A DNA stretch of 39,835 bases from Terriglobia bacterium (GTDB lineage: Bacteria; Acidobacteriota; Terriglobia; Bryobacterales; Bryobacteraceae). Of this stretch, positions 8,589 through 17,264 are shown one piece after another. The DNA lies in NCBI GenBank assembly GCA_021324185.1, contig JAJPJN010000153.1, positions 1 through 39,835 on the forward strand. The letters run 5' to 3'. Below the pieces are notes generated by a model. It worked only from the letters and a program-made list of their open reading frames with translations. It ran no database searches and was not told where the DNA came from. The stretch's first letter is position 1. Each line of letters starts with the position of its first letter. The translations under genes and the position numbers were made by a program.

Positions 8589-9263
8589 ATGGGCTGTTAT
8601 GCTTGCGGCTTGAGCGATCCTTTATCCAAACGCGGTTCTTCCTCGCAAGACGAACAACGGGCGCCAAACGACCTGCGCGCGGCTTCCCTTCTCGATTTGT
8701 TCGTGGAAACAGGCGCTTATTTACGCGGCCATTTCCGGCTTACAAGCGGCCTTCACAGCCAAGAGTACCTGCAGTGCGCGAAAGTTCTCGCGATTCCGCG
8801 GTACGCTGAGCGCTTGGGCCGAGAACTAGCTAGCAAGCTAAGGACCAAGACCGGCGATACGAGGGTGGATGTCGTGATTTCGCCCGCTATGGGAGGAATC
8901 ATTATCGGTTATGAAGTGGCGCGCGCGTTCGATGTTCCGGCATTGTTTACTGAACGCGACGGCGCTTCAAATGAAATGGTCCTGCGCCGGGGTTTCGAAA
9001 TACAGCCCGGCCAGCGGGCCGTTGTCATCGAGGACGTGATCACGACCGGGGGAAGTACCCGCGAAGTAGTAGAAGTAGTGCAGAGAGCGGGAGCGCAGGT
9101 GTTAGCCGCCGGTTCGATTATTGACCGCAGCGGCGGCGAAGCGGATGTGGGTGTGCCGCGAGCGGCTCTCGAAACCATGAAGCCTGTTACGTACGATCCA
9201 TCCGAGTGCCCGCTCTGCCGTCAGGGAGTACCGGTGGTGAAACCGGGGTCGCGCCCGACATAA
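8589..9263 (+). CDS. pyrE: Orotate phosphoribosyltransferase
   Basis: This enzyme joins orotate to PRPP to form OMP in pyrimidine synthesis. The substrate loop text VISPAMGGIIIGYEVARAF, the catalytic-loop region FTERDG, and the PRPP-binding motif VVIEDVITTGGST are all present. The end SECPLCRQGVPVVKPGSR resembles the Cys-containing tail common in PyrE of many phyla. The frame stays open to 8505, but residues upstream of GCYACG look like random translation; I take ATG 8589 (224 aa), with TTG 8610 also possible, since no good ribosome-binding site settles it. It is followed after five bases by truA, so the two are likely cotranscribed. Confidence 0.92.
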   Translation: MGCYACGLSDPLSKRGSSSQDEQRAPNDLRAASLLDLFVETGAYLRGHFRLTSGLHSQEYLQCAKVLAIPRYAERLGRELASKLRTKTGDTRVDVVISPAMGGIIIGYEVARAFDVPALFTERDGASNEMVLRRGFEIQPGQRAVVIEDVITTGGSTREVVEVVQRAGAQVLAAGSIIDRSGGEADVGVPRAALETMKPVTYDPSECPLCRQGVPVVKPGSRPT

Positions 9264-9268
9264 ATCTG

Positions 9269-10015
9269 ATGCGCAGGTTGCGCTTTGAAGTTGCCTATGA
9301 CGGCACGGACTTTCATGGCTGGCAGGTGCAACCCGGATTGCCCACAGTGCAGGGCGTTCTCGAAGAAGTGATCGGGACGATTGAGGGCAAGCCGGTGCAT
9401 GTTGCCGGTTCCGGACGAACGGACGCGGGAGTGCATGCATTGGCGCAAGTAGCGGCGGTGAGCCTGACGAATCCGATTCCGCCGGATAACTTCCGGCGAG
9501 CAGTAAACCGGCTGCTGCCTGCGGCGATTCGAATCAATCACGTGCGTGAGGCGGGACTCGATTTCCATCCGCGCTTCCATGCGCGCCGGAAGACGTATGA
9601 GTACCGCATCTACCGGGATGAGGTGTGTTCGCCGTTTGAGAGGCGGTATGTGTACCACCATCCGTATCCACTCGACGAAGCGAGTATGGCGGCAGCCGCG
9701 CCTCTATTCGAAGGCGAGCATGACTTTTCGGCTTTTGCGTCGGCAGATGAACGGGATCGCCTGGAGCCGTGCAAAGTGCGCATCATTTACCGCTCTGCTA
9801 TTACGCGAACGGACGCGATTATGAGCTTTCAAGTGACTGGATCGGGTTTTTTGAAACATATGGTGCGAAACCTGACGGGTGCATTGCTGGAAGTGGGAAA
9901 GAGAAACCTGGCGAAGGAAGATTTGCAGGCGCGTTTGCGGCCGGGAAGCGGGTTTCGCCCCGGCTTGACCGTGCCGGCCAGCGGGCTATTTCTCGTTTCA
10001 GTGGATTATGACTGA
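9269..10015 (+). CDS. truA: tRNA pseudouridine(38-40) synthase TruA
   Basis: A 248-aa enzyme that converts uridines 38-40 in the tRNA anticodon stem-loop to pseudouridine. The N-terminal RFEVAYDGTDFHGWQVQPG, the catalytic-aspartate motif GSGRTDAGVHALAQVA, the C-terminal repeat RKTYEYRIY and the FLKHMVRNLTGALLEVG segment are all typical. Start chosen at ATG 9269, five bases after the pyrE stop; the frame extends to GTG 9206 but that would overlap pyrE and adds residues absent from the family. Its last ten bases overlap the end of the convergent membrane-protein gene. Confidence 0.95.
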   Translation: MRRLRFEVAYDGTDFHGWQVQPGLPTVQGVLEEVIGTIEGKPVHVAGSGRTDAGVHALAQVAAVSLTNPIPPDNFRRAVNRLLPAAIRINHVREAGLDFHPRFHARRKTYEYRIYRDEVCSPFERRYVYHHPYPLDEASMAAAAPLFEGEHDFSAFASADERDRLEPCKVRIIYRSAITRTDAIMSFQVTGSGFLKHMVRNLTGALLEVGKRNLAKEDLQARLRPGSGFRPGLTVPASGLFLVSVDYD

Positions 10016-11259
10016 GGCAAATCCTCTGCGGCAGTGTGGGCTTCCGGGCTCCGGTTGCGTCCCACATGCTCGCGCCATGTTTCGATGAACTTCGCAATCG
10101 CCTGAGGTGGACGGCGGCGGGTAATCATCATGAGGATTTGTAGCGCAGCCCAGGCCAGGAAGGCGTAACTGATGGAGTTTCGCTCTCCGGCAGGAATGGC
10201 AAACTGCAGGCCGAAGAGAACAAACATCGTTAAAGCCTCCCACCAGCAGAAGCTCATGTTGGCGAGGAACAGCAGCGCTACCAGGCTTTGGGCAATGGTC
10301 AGCAACAGCTCCGATTCCTGCTCAGCGTCGAACGGTATCGCTGAAACGGTTCCGCGGCTGAGCGAGAACACGATGGGCAGCATGGCAAAGAGCAGCGTCC
10401 ACTGGTTGATGTTGCTGGAGGTGATGTTCATCAGCGCAACGGATGCATTCCCGGTTTGGCGCGCGAAGTAGAAGGTGGAAGCGAATTCCGGGAATTCCGA
10501 AATTACAGGTGCGAGCCACTGAATGACAACAAAACTCGGGAGACCGATCGCTCCGGCAAGCGCCACCAGGCTTCCGAGAAACGGTTCAGCGGTGAAATAG
10601 ATGAGCACTCCTCCGGCTACGAAACAGGCGGAGATAGCTGCTATGCGCTTCCAGCGCGACGCTTGCACGATGTAGCGGGGGACCGCTTCCAGATCCTCGA
10701 TGGCTTCGTGCTCCTCCGGTGGAAGTTTCGTTAACAGGAACAGGTACGCGAGATAGAACAGGATCAGGACGCAGGCATCGGCGACATGTAGGGATGCTTT
10801 CCACCAAATGAAGAAGGCGTAGCCTAGCGGTAGAAGCAATGCAATGACTTCGACACTGTGATGCGGGTCGAGTTGAATCCTCCGGAGCGGCCGGCCCGTG
10901 CGGCGCCTGTGAACGGTAGCTGCGGTCAGGTAGATCATCGGCCAGCCAAGGCCCGTCAGGAGCCGGAGCGCGCCGGTTAAGTTGGCGAGCAACAAAGCGG
11001 TTTGTTGTTTCCAGGCGAGAACTGCCTCTACTGCGAATTCCGGAAGCGTCTGCATCCAGGCGAGAATGGCGAGCGCGAAACCCTGTGCAACAAAAAACTG
11101 CGCGGATTCGGCGCCCCATGTGATCAGAATGGAGGCGAGCAGTATGCAGGGCGTGGTCCAGAGAACGGACCATGGGCTGAATTGGCGCAGCGGCTCTGCT
11201 GACAACCACAGCAGCAGAAAAACGGCCGGAGTCGAGTCAGAGGAAACGAATTTGCGCAT
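10006..11259 (-). CDS. CaCA-superfamily (Na+/Ca2+ exchanger-like) membrane protein
   Basis: A 417-aa polytopic membrane protein with roughly 10-11 hydrophobic segments. Two related motifs face each other in the two halves: LAWMQTLPEFAVEAVL (Glu near residue 74) and LAPVISEFPEFASTFYFA (about residue 256), each followed by a Gly/Asn/Ser-rich helix (ANLTGALRLL and NITSSNINQW). These correspond to the alpha-1 and alpha-2 repeats that bind ions in cation/Ca2+ exchangers. A hydrophilic acidic loop (LPPEEHEAIEDLEAVP) separates the halves. The ion transported is not certain. ATG 11259 is preferred over a TTG one codon earlier. It overlaps the end of nadB by 23 bases and so is probably translated from the nadB message. 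Confidence 0.78.
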   Translation of the reverse strand: MRKFVSSDSTPAVFLLLWLSAEPLRQFSPWSVLWTTPCILLASILITWGAESAQFFVAQGFALAILAWMQTLPEFAVEAVLAWKQQTALLLANLTGALRLLTGLGWPMIYLTAATVHRRRTGRPLRRIQLDPHHSVEVIALLLPLGYAFFIWWKASLHVADACVLILFYLAYLFLLTKLPPEEHEAIEDLEAVPRYIVQASRWKRIAAISACFVAGGVLIYFTAEPFLGSLVALAGAIGLPSFVVIQWLAPVISEFPEFASTFYFARQTGNASVALMNITSSNINQWTLLFAMLPIVFSLSRGTVSAIPFDAEQESELLLTIAQSLVALLFLANMSFCWWEALTMFVLFGLQFAIPAGERNSISYAFLAWAALQILMMITRRRPPQAIAKFIETWREHVGRNRSPEAHTAAEDLPQS

Positions 11260-12829
11260 CAAGGCCGCTGCCGGAATTATTCAGGATGGAGTGCTTCTGG
11301 AAGTGAGGCGATTTTTTAGGGAAATCGCTGCGGTAATGAGCGCCACGGCTTTCTCCGCGCGCCAATGCGGCCGCTGCGATCAGATAAGCGGTCTGGTGCA
11401 TATTGCGCAATTCAAAATCGGCCCGCACGGGTGAAGGCAGGGCGCGACGCGGCGTAGCTTTGAGCATCGAGCAAGCCTCGCTGAGATCGCTGCGGTTCCG
11501 AACGATGCCGCAATTGCGCCAGGTGAGCGAACGAAGCTCGTGCTCCGCGATCTGCGGGAATGCCGGATTGGTCTGAGTAGGCTCAGCGGTGGAATTTGCC
11601 GGCGAGAGTTCAGCCATCGCACTGCCAGCGCGTGCTCCGAATACGACACCTTCGAGCAGCGAGTTGCTTGCAAGGCGGTTAGCGCCATGCACGCCGGTAC
11701 AGGCGGCCTCACCCGCCGCATACAGCCGAGCTAAATTCGTACGGCCGAAAAGATCGGTTCGGATGCCGCCCATGGCATAGTGAGCGGCAGGACTGACGGG
11801 TGCCTGCATACTGGAGAGATCGATTCCGTAACGCAAACATGTCTCATAAATTCGTGGGAAGCGCTTTTGAACGAAGCCGGGAGCGAAATGCGTGACGTCG
11901 AGAAAGACATGGCGAGTACCGAGGCGCTGCATTTCCGCCGTGATAGCGCGGGCCACAACATCGCGCGGCGCTAATTCTTTCAGCGGATGGTAGCGCTCCA
12001 TGAAGCGCTCCCCCGATGCATTGCGCAAATAGGCGCCTTCGCCGCGCAAGGCTTCACTCAGCAGAAAACGCGGCGCGCCGGGTACGTAAAGCGCGGTTGG
12101 ATGGAACTGAACAAATTCGATATCGGCGATTTCTGCTCCTGCGCGCCAGGCGCAAGCCAGACCGTCGCCAGTGGCGACGTCCGGATTGGTCGTGTTTTCA
12201 AAGACGCGGCCAAGGCCACCGGTTGCGAGCAAAACGCCTCTGGCTTCGAAAAAAACCGTGGAGCCGCTGTGTTCGTCAAGCGCCAATACGCCGGCAACTT
12301 CATTGCTACCGTTTTGCACAAGATCAATAAGGGATGTGAAGCTTTGGAATGTGATATCCGGCCGCTGCCCGGCCTGATGCCTTAGCGTTCGTACGATCTC
12401 ATGACCGGTGGAATCGCCGCCTGCGTGAAGAACGCGGTTGCGGCTGTGCGCTCCTTCGCGGGCAAACAGCAGCTTCGATCCCTGGCGATCAAATGCCGCG
12501 CCCCATTCGATGAGCTGCTCGATGGCGGCCGGCCCCTCTTCGACCAAGGTCCTGACTGCTTCAAGATTGCAGAGCCCATCGCCTGCCACCAGCGTGTCCT
12601 GCTCGTGTAGTTCAATCTCGTCGTCATCGCTGAGCGCGGCGGCGATTCCGCCTTGCGCATATTCGGAAGACGATTCGCGCAAACTATCTTTGGCGATGAC
12701 CAGCACACGGCCATGCGATACCAGTTCTATGGCTGCCCGCAGGCCCGAAACACCTGCTCCCACAACGATGAAATCAGTGGACAAACGCGTCAAGGGGAGG
12801 GTGATGACCTCATGGTACAACGGGATCAC
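11237..12829 (-). CDS. nadB: L-aspartate oxidase
   Basis: This FAD enzyme oxidises L-aspartate to iminoaspartate, the first step of de novo NAD synthesis. The dinucleotide-binding IVVGAGVSGLRAAIEL, the SSSEYAQGGIAAAL segment, GGDSTGHEIVRTL, the substrate-loop HPTALYVP, RGEGAYLRN, and GVHGANRLASNSLLEG near the FAD ribityl site are all present. A helical C-terminal domain follows. The frame is open to 12973, but that would bury the aroB start; GTG 12829 gives 530 aa, the usual length. TTG codons at 12820 and 12793 are alternatives and none has a strong ribosome-binding site. No nadA or nadC gene lies in the window. It is divergent from, and overlaps at the 5' end with, aroB. Confidence 0.92.
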   Translation of the reverse strand: MIPLYHEVITLPLTRLSTDFIVVGAGVSGLRAAIELVSHGRVLVIAKDSLRESSSEYAQGGIAAALSDDDEIELHEQDTLVAGDGLCNLEAVRTLVEEGPAAIEQLIEWGAAFDRQGSKLLFAREGAHSRNRVLHAGGDSTGHEIVRTLRHQAGQRPDITFQSFTSLIDLVQNGSNEVAGVLALDEHSGSTVFFEARGVLLATGGLGRVFENTTNPDVATGDGLACAWRAGAEIADIEFVQFHPTALYVPGAPRFLLSEALRGEGAYLRNASGERFMERYHPLKELAPRDVVARAITAEMQRLGTRHVFLDVTHFAPGFVQKRFPRIYETCLRYGIDLSSMQAPVSPAAHYAMGGIRTDLFGRTNLARLYAAGEAACTGVHGANRLASNSLLEGVVFGARAGSAMAELSPANSTAEPTQTNPAFPQIAEHELRSLTWRNCGIVRNRSDLSEACSMLKATPRRALPSPVRADFELRNMHQTAYLIAAAALARGESRGAHYRSDFPKKSPHFQKHSILNNSGSGLDAQIRFL

Positions 12830-13900
12830 ATGCCGGCATTTGCGGTGCGCACCGGACAGCACACGTATCAAAATGTTGTCGAACGCGGCCTGCTGCAGCG
12901 TGTATCCGAACACATTCCGGCGAGTGCTGGCAAGCGATTCGTAGTCACGACTGAAGACGTCTGGCGGCTGCATGGGCCGGTGCTGGCGGCGCAGTTTGAC
13001 GGCAATGTAGAAGTGCTTTTTTTCCCCGGTGGTGAGGCAAATAAGCGCCTGAGCGTAGTAGAAGCACTGGCGGAGCAGATGGTTGCGCGAGGCGCGGACC
13101 GGAGCAGTTACGTGATCGGATTCGGCGGAGGCATTGTCACCGATGTGAGCGGTTTTCTGGCCGCGATTTTTATGCGCGGAATTCCGATCGTGCAGGTTCC
13201 GACTACGTTATTGGCGCAGGTGGACGCGGCTACCGGCGGAAAAAACGGCGTCAATCTGGTAAGCGGAAAAAATCTAATCGGCAGTTTCCATCAGCCGGAA
13301 GCAGTGCTGATCGATCCGGAGGTGCTTTCTACTCTGCCCGATCGTGAATACCGCGCGGGTCTATTCGAAGTGATCAAATGTGGCGTCATTCGCGACGCCG
13401 CGTTATTTGAAATGATGGAACGCGAGGCCGGCCGGGTACTGGCAAAAGATGCAGACTGCGTAGATCGACTGATTGCGGCGGCCGTGCGCATCAAAGCGGA
13501 AGTCGTGAGCGCCGACGAGCGCGAGAGCGATCTGCGGAGAATTCTCAATTTTGGGCACACGATCGGGCACGCGATCGAAGCCGAAACGGAATACGTGCGT
13601 TTTCTTCATGGCGAGGCGATTGCTTGGGGAATGCTCGCGGCAACCAAATTAGCCGAGTTGACGGGCGTGCTGGCGCCGGCTGAGGCCGTACGGATTCAGA
13701 AGACGATATGCCGTTACGGCTCGCTTCCGCCAGCCAAAGATTTGCAACCTGATCGTTTGATGGCGCGATTGAGCAGCGATAAGAAGACAGTGCAAGGCAA
13801 GGTGCATTTTGTGTTGCCAACGCGGATAGGTGCTGTGACGGTGATGAGCGGAATCCCAAACGAGGCAATACGGCAGGCGATTCTGGAAAGTCTGACATGA
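12812..13900 (+). CDS. aroB: 3-dehydroquinate synthase
   Basis: Second enzyme of the shikimate pathway, converting DAHP to 3-dehydroquinate with NAD+ and a divalent metal. Motifs in order: GFGGGIVTDVSGFLAA (NAD loop), QVPTTLLAQVDAATGGKNGVN, LFEVIKCGVI, and the metal-binding Glu/His signatures NFGHTIGHAIEAE and FLHGEAIAWGM. The open frame reaches back to 12653, but the ATG at 12812 has GGGAGG at 12795-12800 (11-base gap) and gives 362 aa, normal for AroB. Its stop overlaps the next ATG (ATGA, 13897-13900), so the methyltransferase is translationally coupled. Confidence 0.94.
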   Translation: MVQRDHMPAFAVRTGQHTYQNVVERGLLQRVSEHIPASAGKRFVVTTEDVWRLHGPVLAAQFDGNVEVLFFPGGEANKRLSVVEALAEQMVARGADRSSYVIGFGGGIVTDVSGFLAAIFMRGIPIVQVPTTLLAQVDAATGGKNGVNLVSGKNLIGSFHQPEAVLIDPEVLSTLPDREYRAGLFEVIKCGVIRDAALFEMMEREAGRVLAKDADCVDRLIAAAVRIKAEVVSADERESDLRRILNFGHTIGHAIEAETEYVRFLHGEAIAWGMLAATKLAELTGVLAPAEAVRIQKTICRYGSLPPAKDLQPDRLMARLSSDKKTVQGKVHFVLPTRIGAVTVMSGIPNEAIRQAILESLT

Positions 13901-14661
13901 CGCCGGCGAGCGCCGGAACCACGCCGCCGGGTACATCGGACGAGCGGCAGGCAGCAGCCTGGGTGCAGCAGATGTTTGCCGGCATCGCGCCCAAATACGA
14001 TCTCCTCAACCATCTGCTCTCGTTCAATGTGGACCGGCGCTGGCGCAAAGTGCTGATGCACCATCTGCGTCCGGTGCTGCAGCGGCCGCAGGCAATTATT
14101 CTGGACCTTTGCTGTGGCACCGGCGATGTTTTAATTGACCTGAAGAATGGCGGGGTTGCGCACGTGTTGGGCGCCGATTTCTGCCATCCCATGCTTGTGT
14201 CTGCGAAAAAGAAACTCGCGCGGAAAAGTTTACAGGCGCTGCTCATCGAGGGAGATGCTTTGCAGTTGCCGTTTGCCGAAGATTCGTTGGACGCCATTTC
14301 GATTGCATTCGGATTTCGCAATCTGGCGAATTATGATGCCGGCCTGCAAGAACTTTATCGAGTATTGAAAGTGGGCGGGATGCTCGCGATTCTGGAATTC
14401 TCGCACCCGCCGGGAGCACTCATCAGGAGAGCCTACGGGTTCTACTCAAAGGTTTTGCTGCCGGTGGTAGGTGGGGCTGTTTCAGGCTCGCGGAAGGCGT
14501 ACACCTATTTGCCTGATTCGATTCGCAAGTTTCCGAATGCTGCGGGGTTGCGGCAGAAGATGGAAGCCGCAGGGTTCAGTGAAACACGGTTCGAATTGCT
14601 GACAGGCGGCATCGCCGCTTCACATGTGGGCTGGAAGTTAACGCCCCGCAGCGCTGGCTAA
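13897..14661 (+). CDS. menG: Demethylmenaquinone/ubiquinone-type C-methyltransferase (MenG/UbiE)
   Basis: A 254-aa SAM-dependent methyltransferase for the last step of menaquinone synthesis. [28 protein letters not shown], the SAM-binding [12 protein letters not shown], and the signature [19 protein letters not shown] are diagnostic of the UbiE/MenG/COQ5 family. The ending [13 protein letters not shown] is also typical. Whether the quinone is menaquinone is inferred from phylum; no other men or ubi gene is present. It is coupled to aroB, a pathway that supplies chorismate, the precursor of menaquinone. The last 24 bases overlap the convergent sigma-54 activator gene. Confidence 0.92.
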   Translation: MTPASAGTTPPGTSDERQAAAWVQQMFAGIAPKYDLLNHLLSFNVDRRWRKVLMHHLRPVLQRPQAIILDLCCGTGDVLIDLKNGGVAHVLGADFCHPMLVSAKKKLARKSLQALLIEGDALQLPFAEDSLDAISIAFGFRNLANYDAGLQELYRVLKVGGMLAILEFSHPPGALIRRAYGFYSKVLLPVVGGAVSGSRKAYTYLPDSIRKFPNAAGLRQKMEAAGFSETRFELLTGGIAASHVGWKLTPRSAG

Positions 14662-16416
14662 CGTGCGATTGATCTCCTCACGTAATCCCAGATTTCGCAC
14701 CAGGCGCAGCAGATAGTTGGGGTGGAGGCCGAGTACTTTCGCAGCCTGCTTGTAATCGCCGCCGCCTTGAATATAGGCATCCAGGATGGCTTCGCGCTTG
14801 GCTTGCCCGACCGAAAGGTGATAACGGGCGCTGGCTTCACGCGGGGCCGTTTCAAGCAGCGCCTCAGGCAGATCTTCCGGAAGCACCCACTCCGACACGC
14901 CGAGCACCACGGCGCGCTCCATGGCATTTTCAAGCTCGCGCACATTGCCCGGCCAGTTGTACTGCATAATCATCTCTTCGGCTTCGCGCGATAGGCCTTT
15001 GACGTGGCGCTTGCAGCGTTCGGCAGAACGCTGCAGGAAGTATTGCGCGAGCAGCGGAATGTCCTCTTTGCGCTCGCGCAACGGAGGCGAATCAATATTG
15101 ACGACGTTCAAACGATGATAGAGATCTTCGCGAAATTTCCCCTCATGCACGTCCTCGGCTAGATCGCGATTGGTGGCGGCAATCACACGGATATCGAGAT
15201 CGTGGCTCTGCGTGCCGCCCACGCGCTCAAACGTACGCTCCTGCAAAATGCGCAACAGTTTCGCTTGCAGCGGCGGTTTCAACTCGCCTACTTCATCAAG
15301 GAAGATAGTACCTCCTTGCGCAAGTTCAAAGCGGCCGCGTTTGAGGGAAATGGCGCCAGTGAAGGCGCCCTTTTCATGACCGAAGAGCTCGCTTTCGAAC
15401 AAGTTTTCGCTGAGCGCGGCGCAGTTCACCGCAATGAAAGGCCGGTCGCGGCGGCTGCTGCGCTGATGAAGCGCGCGCGCGATCAGTTCTTTTCCGGTTC
15501 CGCTTTCGCCGGTGATGAGCACGGTGGTGTCGCGGGGCGCGACGCGCTCAACCAGCTCGAGCATGCGGCGAATCGCCGGGCTGGCGCCGACGATACCTGT
15601 GTTGGTGGCAATCTGCGCCTGGAGCAAAGCGTTTTCGGCTTTGAGTGTTTCTACTTCCTGATTGGCCTCGAATCCGATGGACGCAAGAGAAGCAATCGCG
15701 GTGAGTGTCTCCAGGTGAGCGGTCAGCCGTGAAATTTCCTGATCCTGGACGCGCACGACGAGAGCGCCGCCCAGAACGCCGGAGAGATAGAGGGGAACTC
15801 CGATGATTCCGAGATCCTGATCTTCCAACGCGCCCTCTTCACAGACGCGCACCAGTACCCGTTCGAAATCGATGCTGCTTTGCGACGGGCGCTCCTCTGC
15901 GTAGCGGGCCAGAAGATCCGAACAGGAATTGCCCAGCAGCAGAATGCCTTCCTGCATGGGGATCAGATCGGAAACCAGGCCGAGGATCTGTTTCTGCAGA
16001 ATCTTGTTTTGGGCTTCGCCAATGCTGGCAGCGAGAGCTCGGAAGAGAAACACGAGTGAACAGGCGGCGAGTAGAACGGGCTTTGTATCGGCGGGCGCAG
16101 CAACAACCGCTTCTTCCGGAGCGGCTTCGCCGGAGCGGAACATCAAAATCGTGCGGCCGATGCCGATTTGATCTTTATCTTCCAGCCAGCGTTCGGCGGA
16201 ACGCATGCCGTTGACATAAGTTCCGGCAGAGGTTTTCAGATCGCTCACCAGGAAGCGGCCGCCCTGCTGCCGCACGACACAATGCCGCCAGCCAACTTCG
16301 GGCTCACTGAGAGCGACGTTTGCATTGGTTGCCCGGCCGATCACAAGTTCGCCTTTGTCGAGGCGATAGCGAGTGCCTGCCTTAGGACCGTTGACAACAA
16401 TGAGCTCTGCACTCAT
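14638..16416 (-). CDS. FHA-GAF-AAA+ sigma-54-dependent transcriptional activator
   Basis: A 592-aa enhancer-binding protein. Residues 1 to about 95 form an FHA phosphothreonine-binding domain ([18 protein letters not shown], then TSAGTYVNG). A GAF-like sensory segment follows (about 110-250). The AAA+ core has Walker [30 protein letters not shown] with an intact GAFTGA loop for sigma-54 contact, a Walker B region [12 protein letters not shown], and a sensor segment [12 protein letters not shown]. The C-terminus carries a Fis-type helix-turn-helix ([20 protein letters not shown]). FHA at the front suggests control by Ser/Thr kinase signalling instead of a two-component receiver. Targets are unknown. 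It may be cotranscribed with the upstream TtcA-like gene (32-base gap). Confidence 0.93.
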   Translation of the reverse strand: MSAELIVVNGPKAGTRYRLDKGELVIGRATNANVALSEPEVGWRHCVVRQQGGRFLVSDLKTSAGTYVNGMRSAERWLEDKDQIGIGRTILMFRSGEAAPEEAVVAAPADTKPVLLAACSLVFLFRALAASIGEAQNKILQKQILGLVSDLIPMQEGILLLGNSCSDLLARYAEERPSQSSIDFERVLVRVCEEGALEDQDLGIIGVPLYLSGVLGGALVVRVQDQEISRLTAHLETLTAIASLASIGFEANQEVETLKAENALLQAQIATNTGIVGASPAIRRMLELVERVAPRDTTVLITGESGTGKELIARALHQRSSRRDRPFIAVNCAALSENLFESELFGHEKGAFTGAISLKRGRFELAQGGTIFLDEVGELKPPLQAKLLRILQERTFERVGGTQSHDLDIRVIAATNRDLAEDVHEGKFREDLYHRLNVVNIDSPPLRERKEDIPLLAQYFLQRSAERCKRHVKGLSREAEEMIMQYNWPGNVRELENAMERAVVLGVSEWVLPEDLPEALLETAPREASARYHLSVGQAKREAILDAYIQGGGDYKQAAKVLGLHPNYLLRLVRNLGLREEINRTLASAAGR

Positions 16417-16448
16417 AGGGGAACGTATCTTAAGTTATCAGGCCGGGA

Positions 16449-17258
16449 CTACGGATTAATGGAAATCAATGGGAAATCGGCGCTGTCGACGTCTGTGGGC
16501 GGTTGCGCGGGTGCGGCCTCGCCGTCCAGATCGAGAAAGCGCGTATCGAGCAGGCGCGAGGTGTCCACTTTGCCCATCGCGGCCAAAAGAGTTTCTTTCA
16601 GGAACGGATGTTCTTTTTCGAGCTCAGCGAAGATGTCGCGCAACGTGCGCCGGACCGTGCCGGTCTTCTGCGAACAGCCGCAGGGAATTACAGGCGCGCC
16701 GGCGCGGCTAGCGTAAGCGCGAGTAAGCTCTTCAGTCACATAGACCAGCGGGCGGATCAGGCGGAATTCTCGCTTGCTGGACCAGGCGACAGGCGGAAGC
16801 GCGCTTATGCGCCCGGTAAACATTGCATTGCGGAGGAAGGACTCACAGAAATCGTCAGCGGTATGGCCGAAGGCGATGACATTAGCGCCCAACCGGCGCG
16901 CAATCTCGTAAACAGCGCGGCGGCGGTACCGGCTGCAGAGATCGCAGCCGTGGTCAGGCTGATCAGTTAACAGATTGAGCGAGGGCGTGTCCTGAACGTA
17001 AGTCCAATCGATGCCGCGGGCGCGCAGATATTCACCGACGGGCTGAATCGGCGCGAGAAATTTGCCTTGCTCAATCGTGAAGGCGCAGACGGTGAAGTCG
17101 ATGGGCGCGCGCTGTTCGAGAATCAGCAAGGATTCGAGCAAAGTCATGGAGTCTTTGCCGCCCGAAACGGCGACGGCGACGCGATCGCCGCCGCGAATCA
17201 TGCGGAACCTGCCGACGGCTTCGCCGACTTTACGCAGGATTGTTTTTTCCAGGTCCAA
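16449..17258 (-). CDS. TtcA-like tRNA 2-thiocytidine synthetase (PP-loop ATPase)
   Basis: A 269-aa PP-loop protein. SGGKDS lies at residues 32-37 and binds ATP. Cysteines C105 and C108 (CDLC, followed by SRYRRR) plus C193/C195 in PCGCSQKTGTVRR correspond to the Fe-S ligands of TtcA, which thiolates C32 of certain tRNAs. The pattern GHTADDFCESFLRNAMFTGRI is strongly family-typical. The C-terminal 40 residues are acidic and proline-rich and carry no recognised motif. The ATG at 17258 lies only six bases after the stop of the DUF4097 gene, so it probably rides on the ECF operon message. TtcA is the best match; the TtuA-like branch is less likely because the N-terminal zinc fingers are missing. 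Confidence 0.82.
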   Translation of the reverse strand: MDLEKTILRKVGEAVGRFRMIRGGDRVAVAVSGGKDSMTLLESLLILEQRAPIDFTVCAFTIEQGKFLAPIQPVGEYLRARGIDWTYVQDTPSLNLLTDQPDHGCDLCSRYRRRAVYEIARRLGANVIAFGHTADDFCESFLRNAMFTGRISALPPVAWSSKREFRLIRPLVYVTEELTRAYASRAGAPVIPCGCSQKTGTVRRTLRDIFAELEKEHPFLKETLLAAMGKVDTSRLLDTRFLDLDGEAAPAQPPTDVDSADFPLISINP

Positions 17259-17264
17259 CTAGCT

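Noticed and set aside
12653-12811. N-terminal extension of aroB
   Set aside because: It is antisense to nadB and absent from the AroB family; ATG 12812 has a ribosome-binding site.
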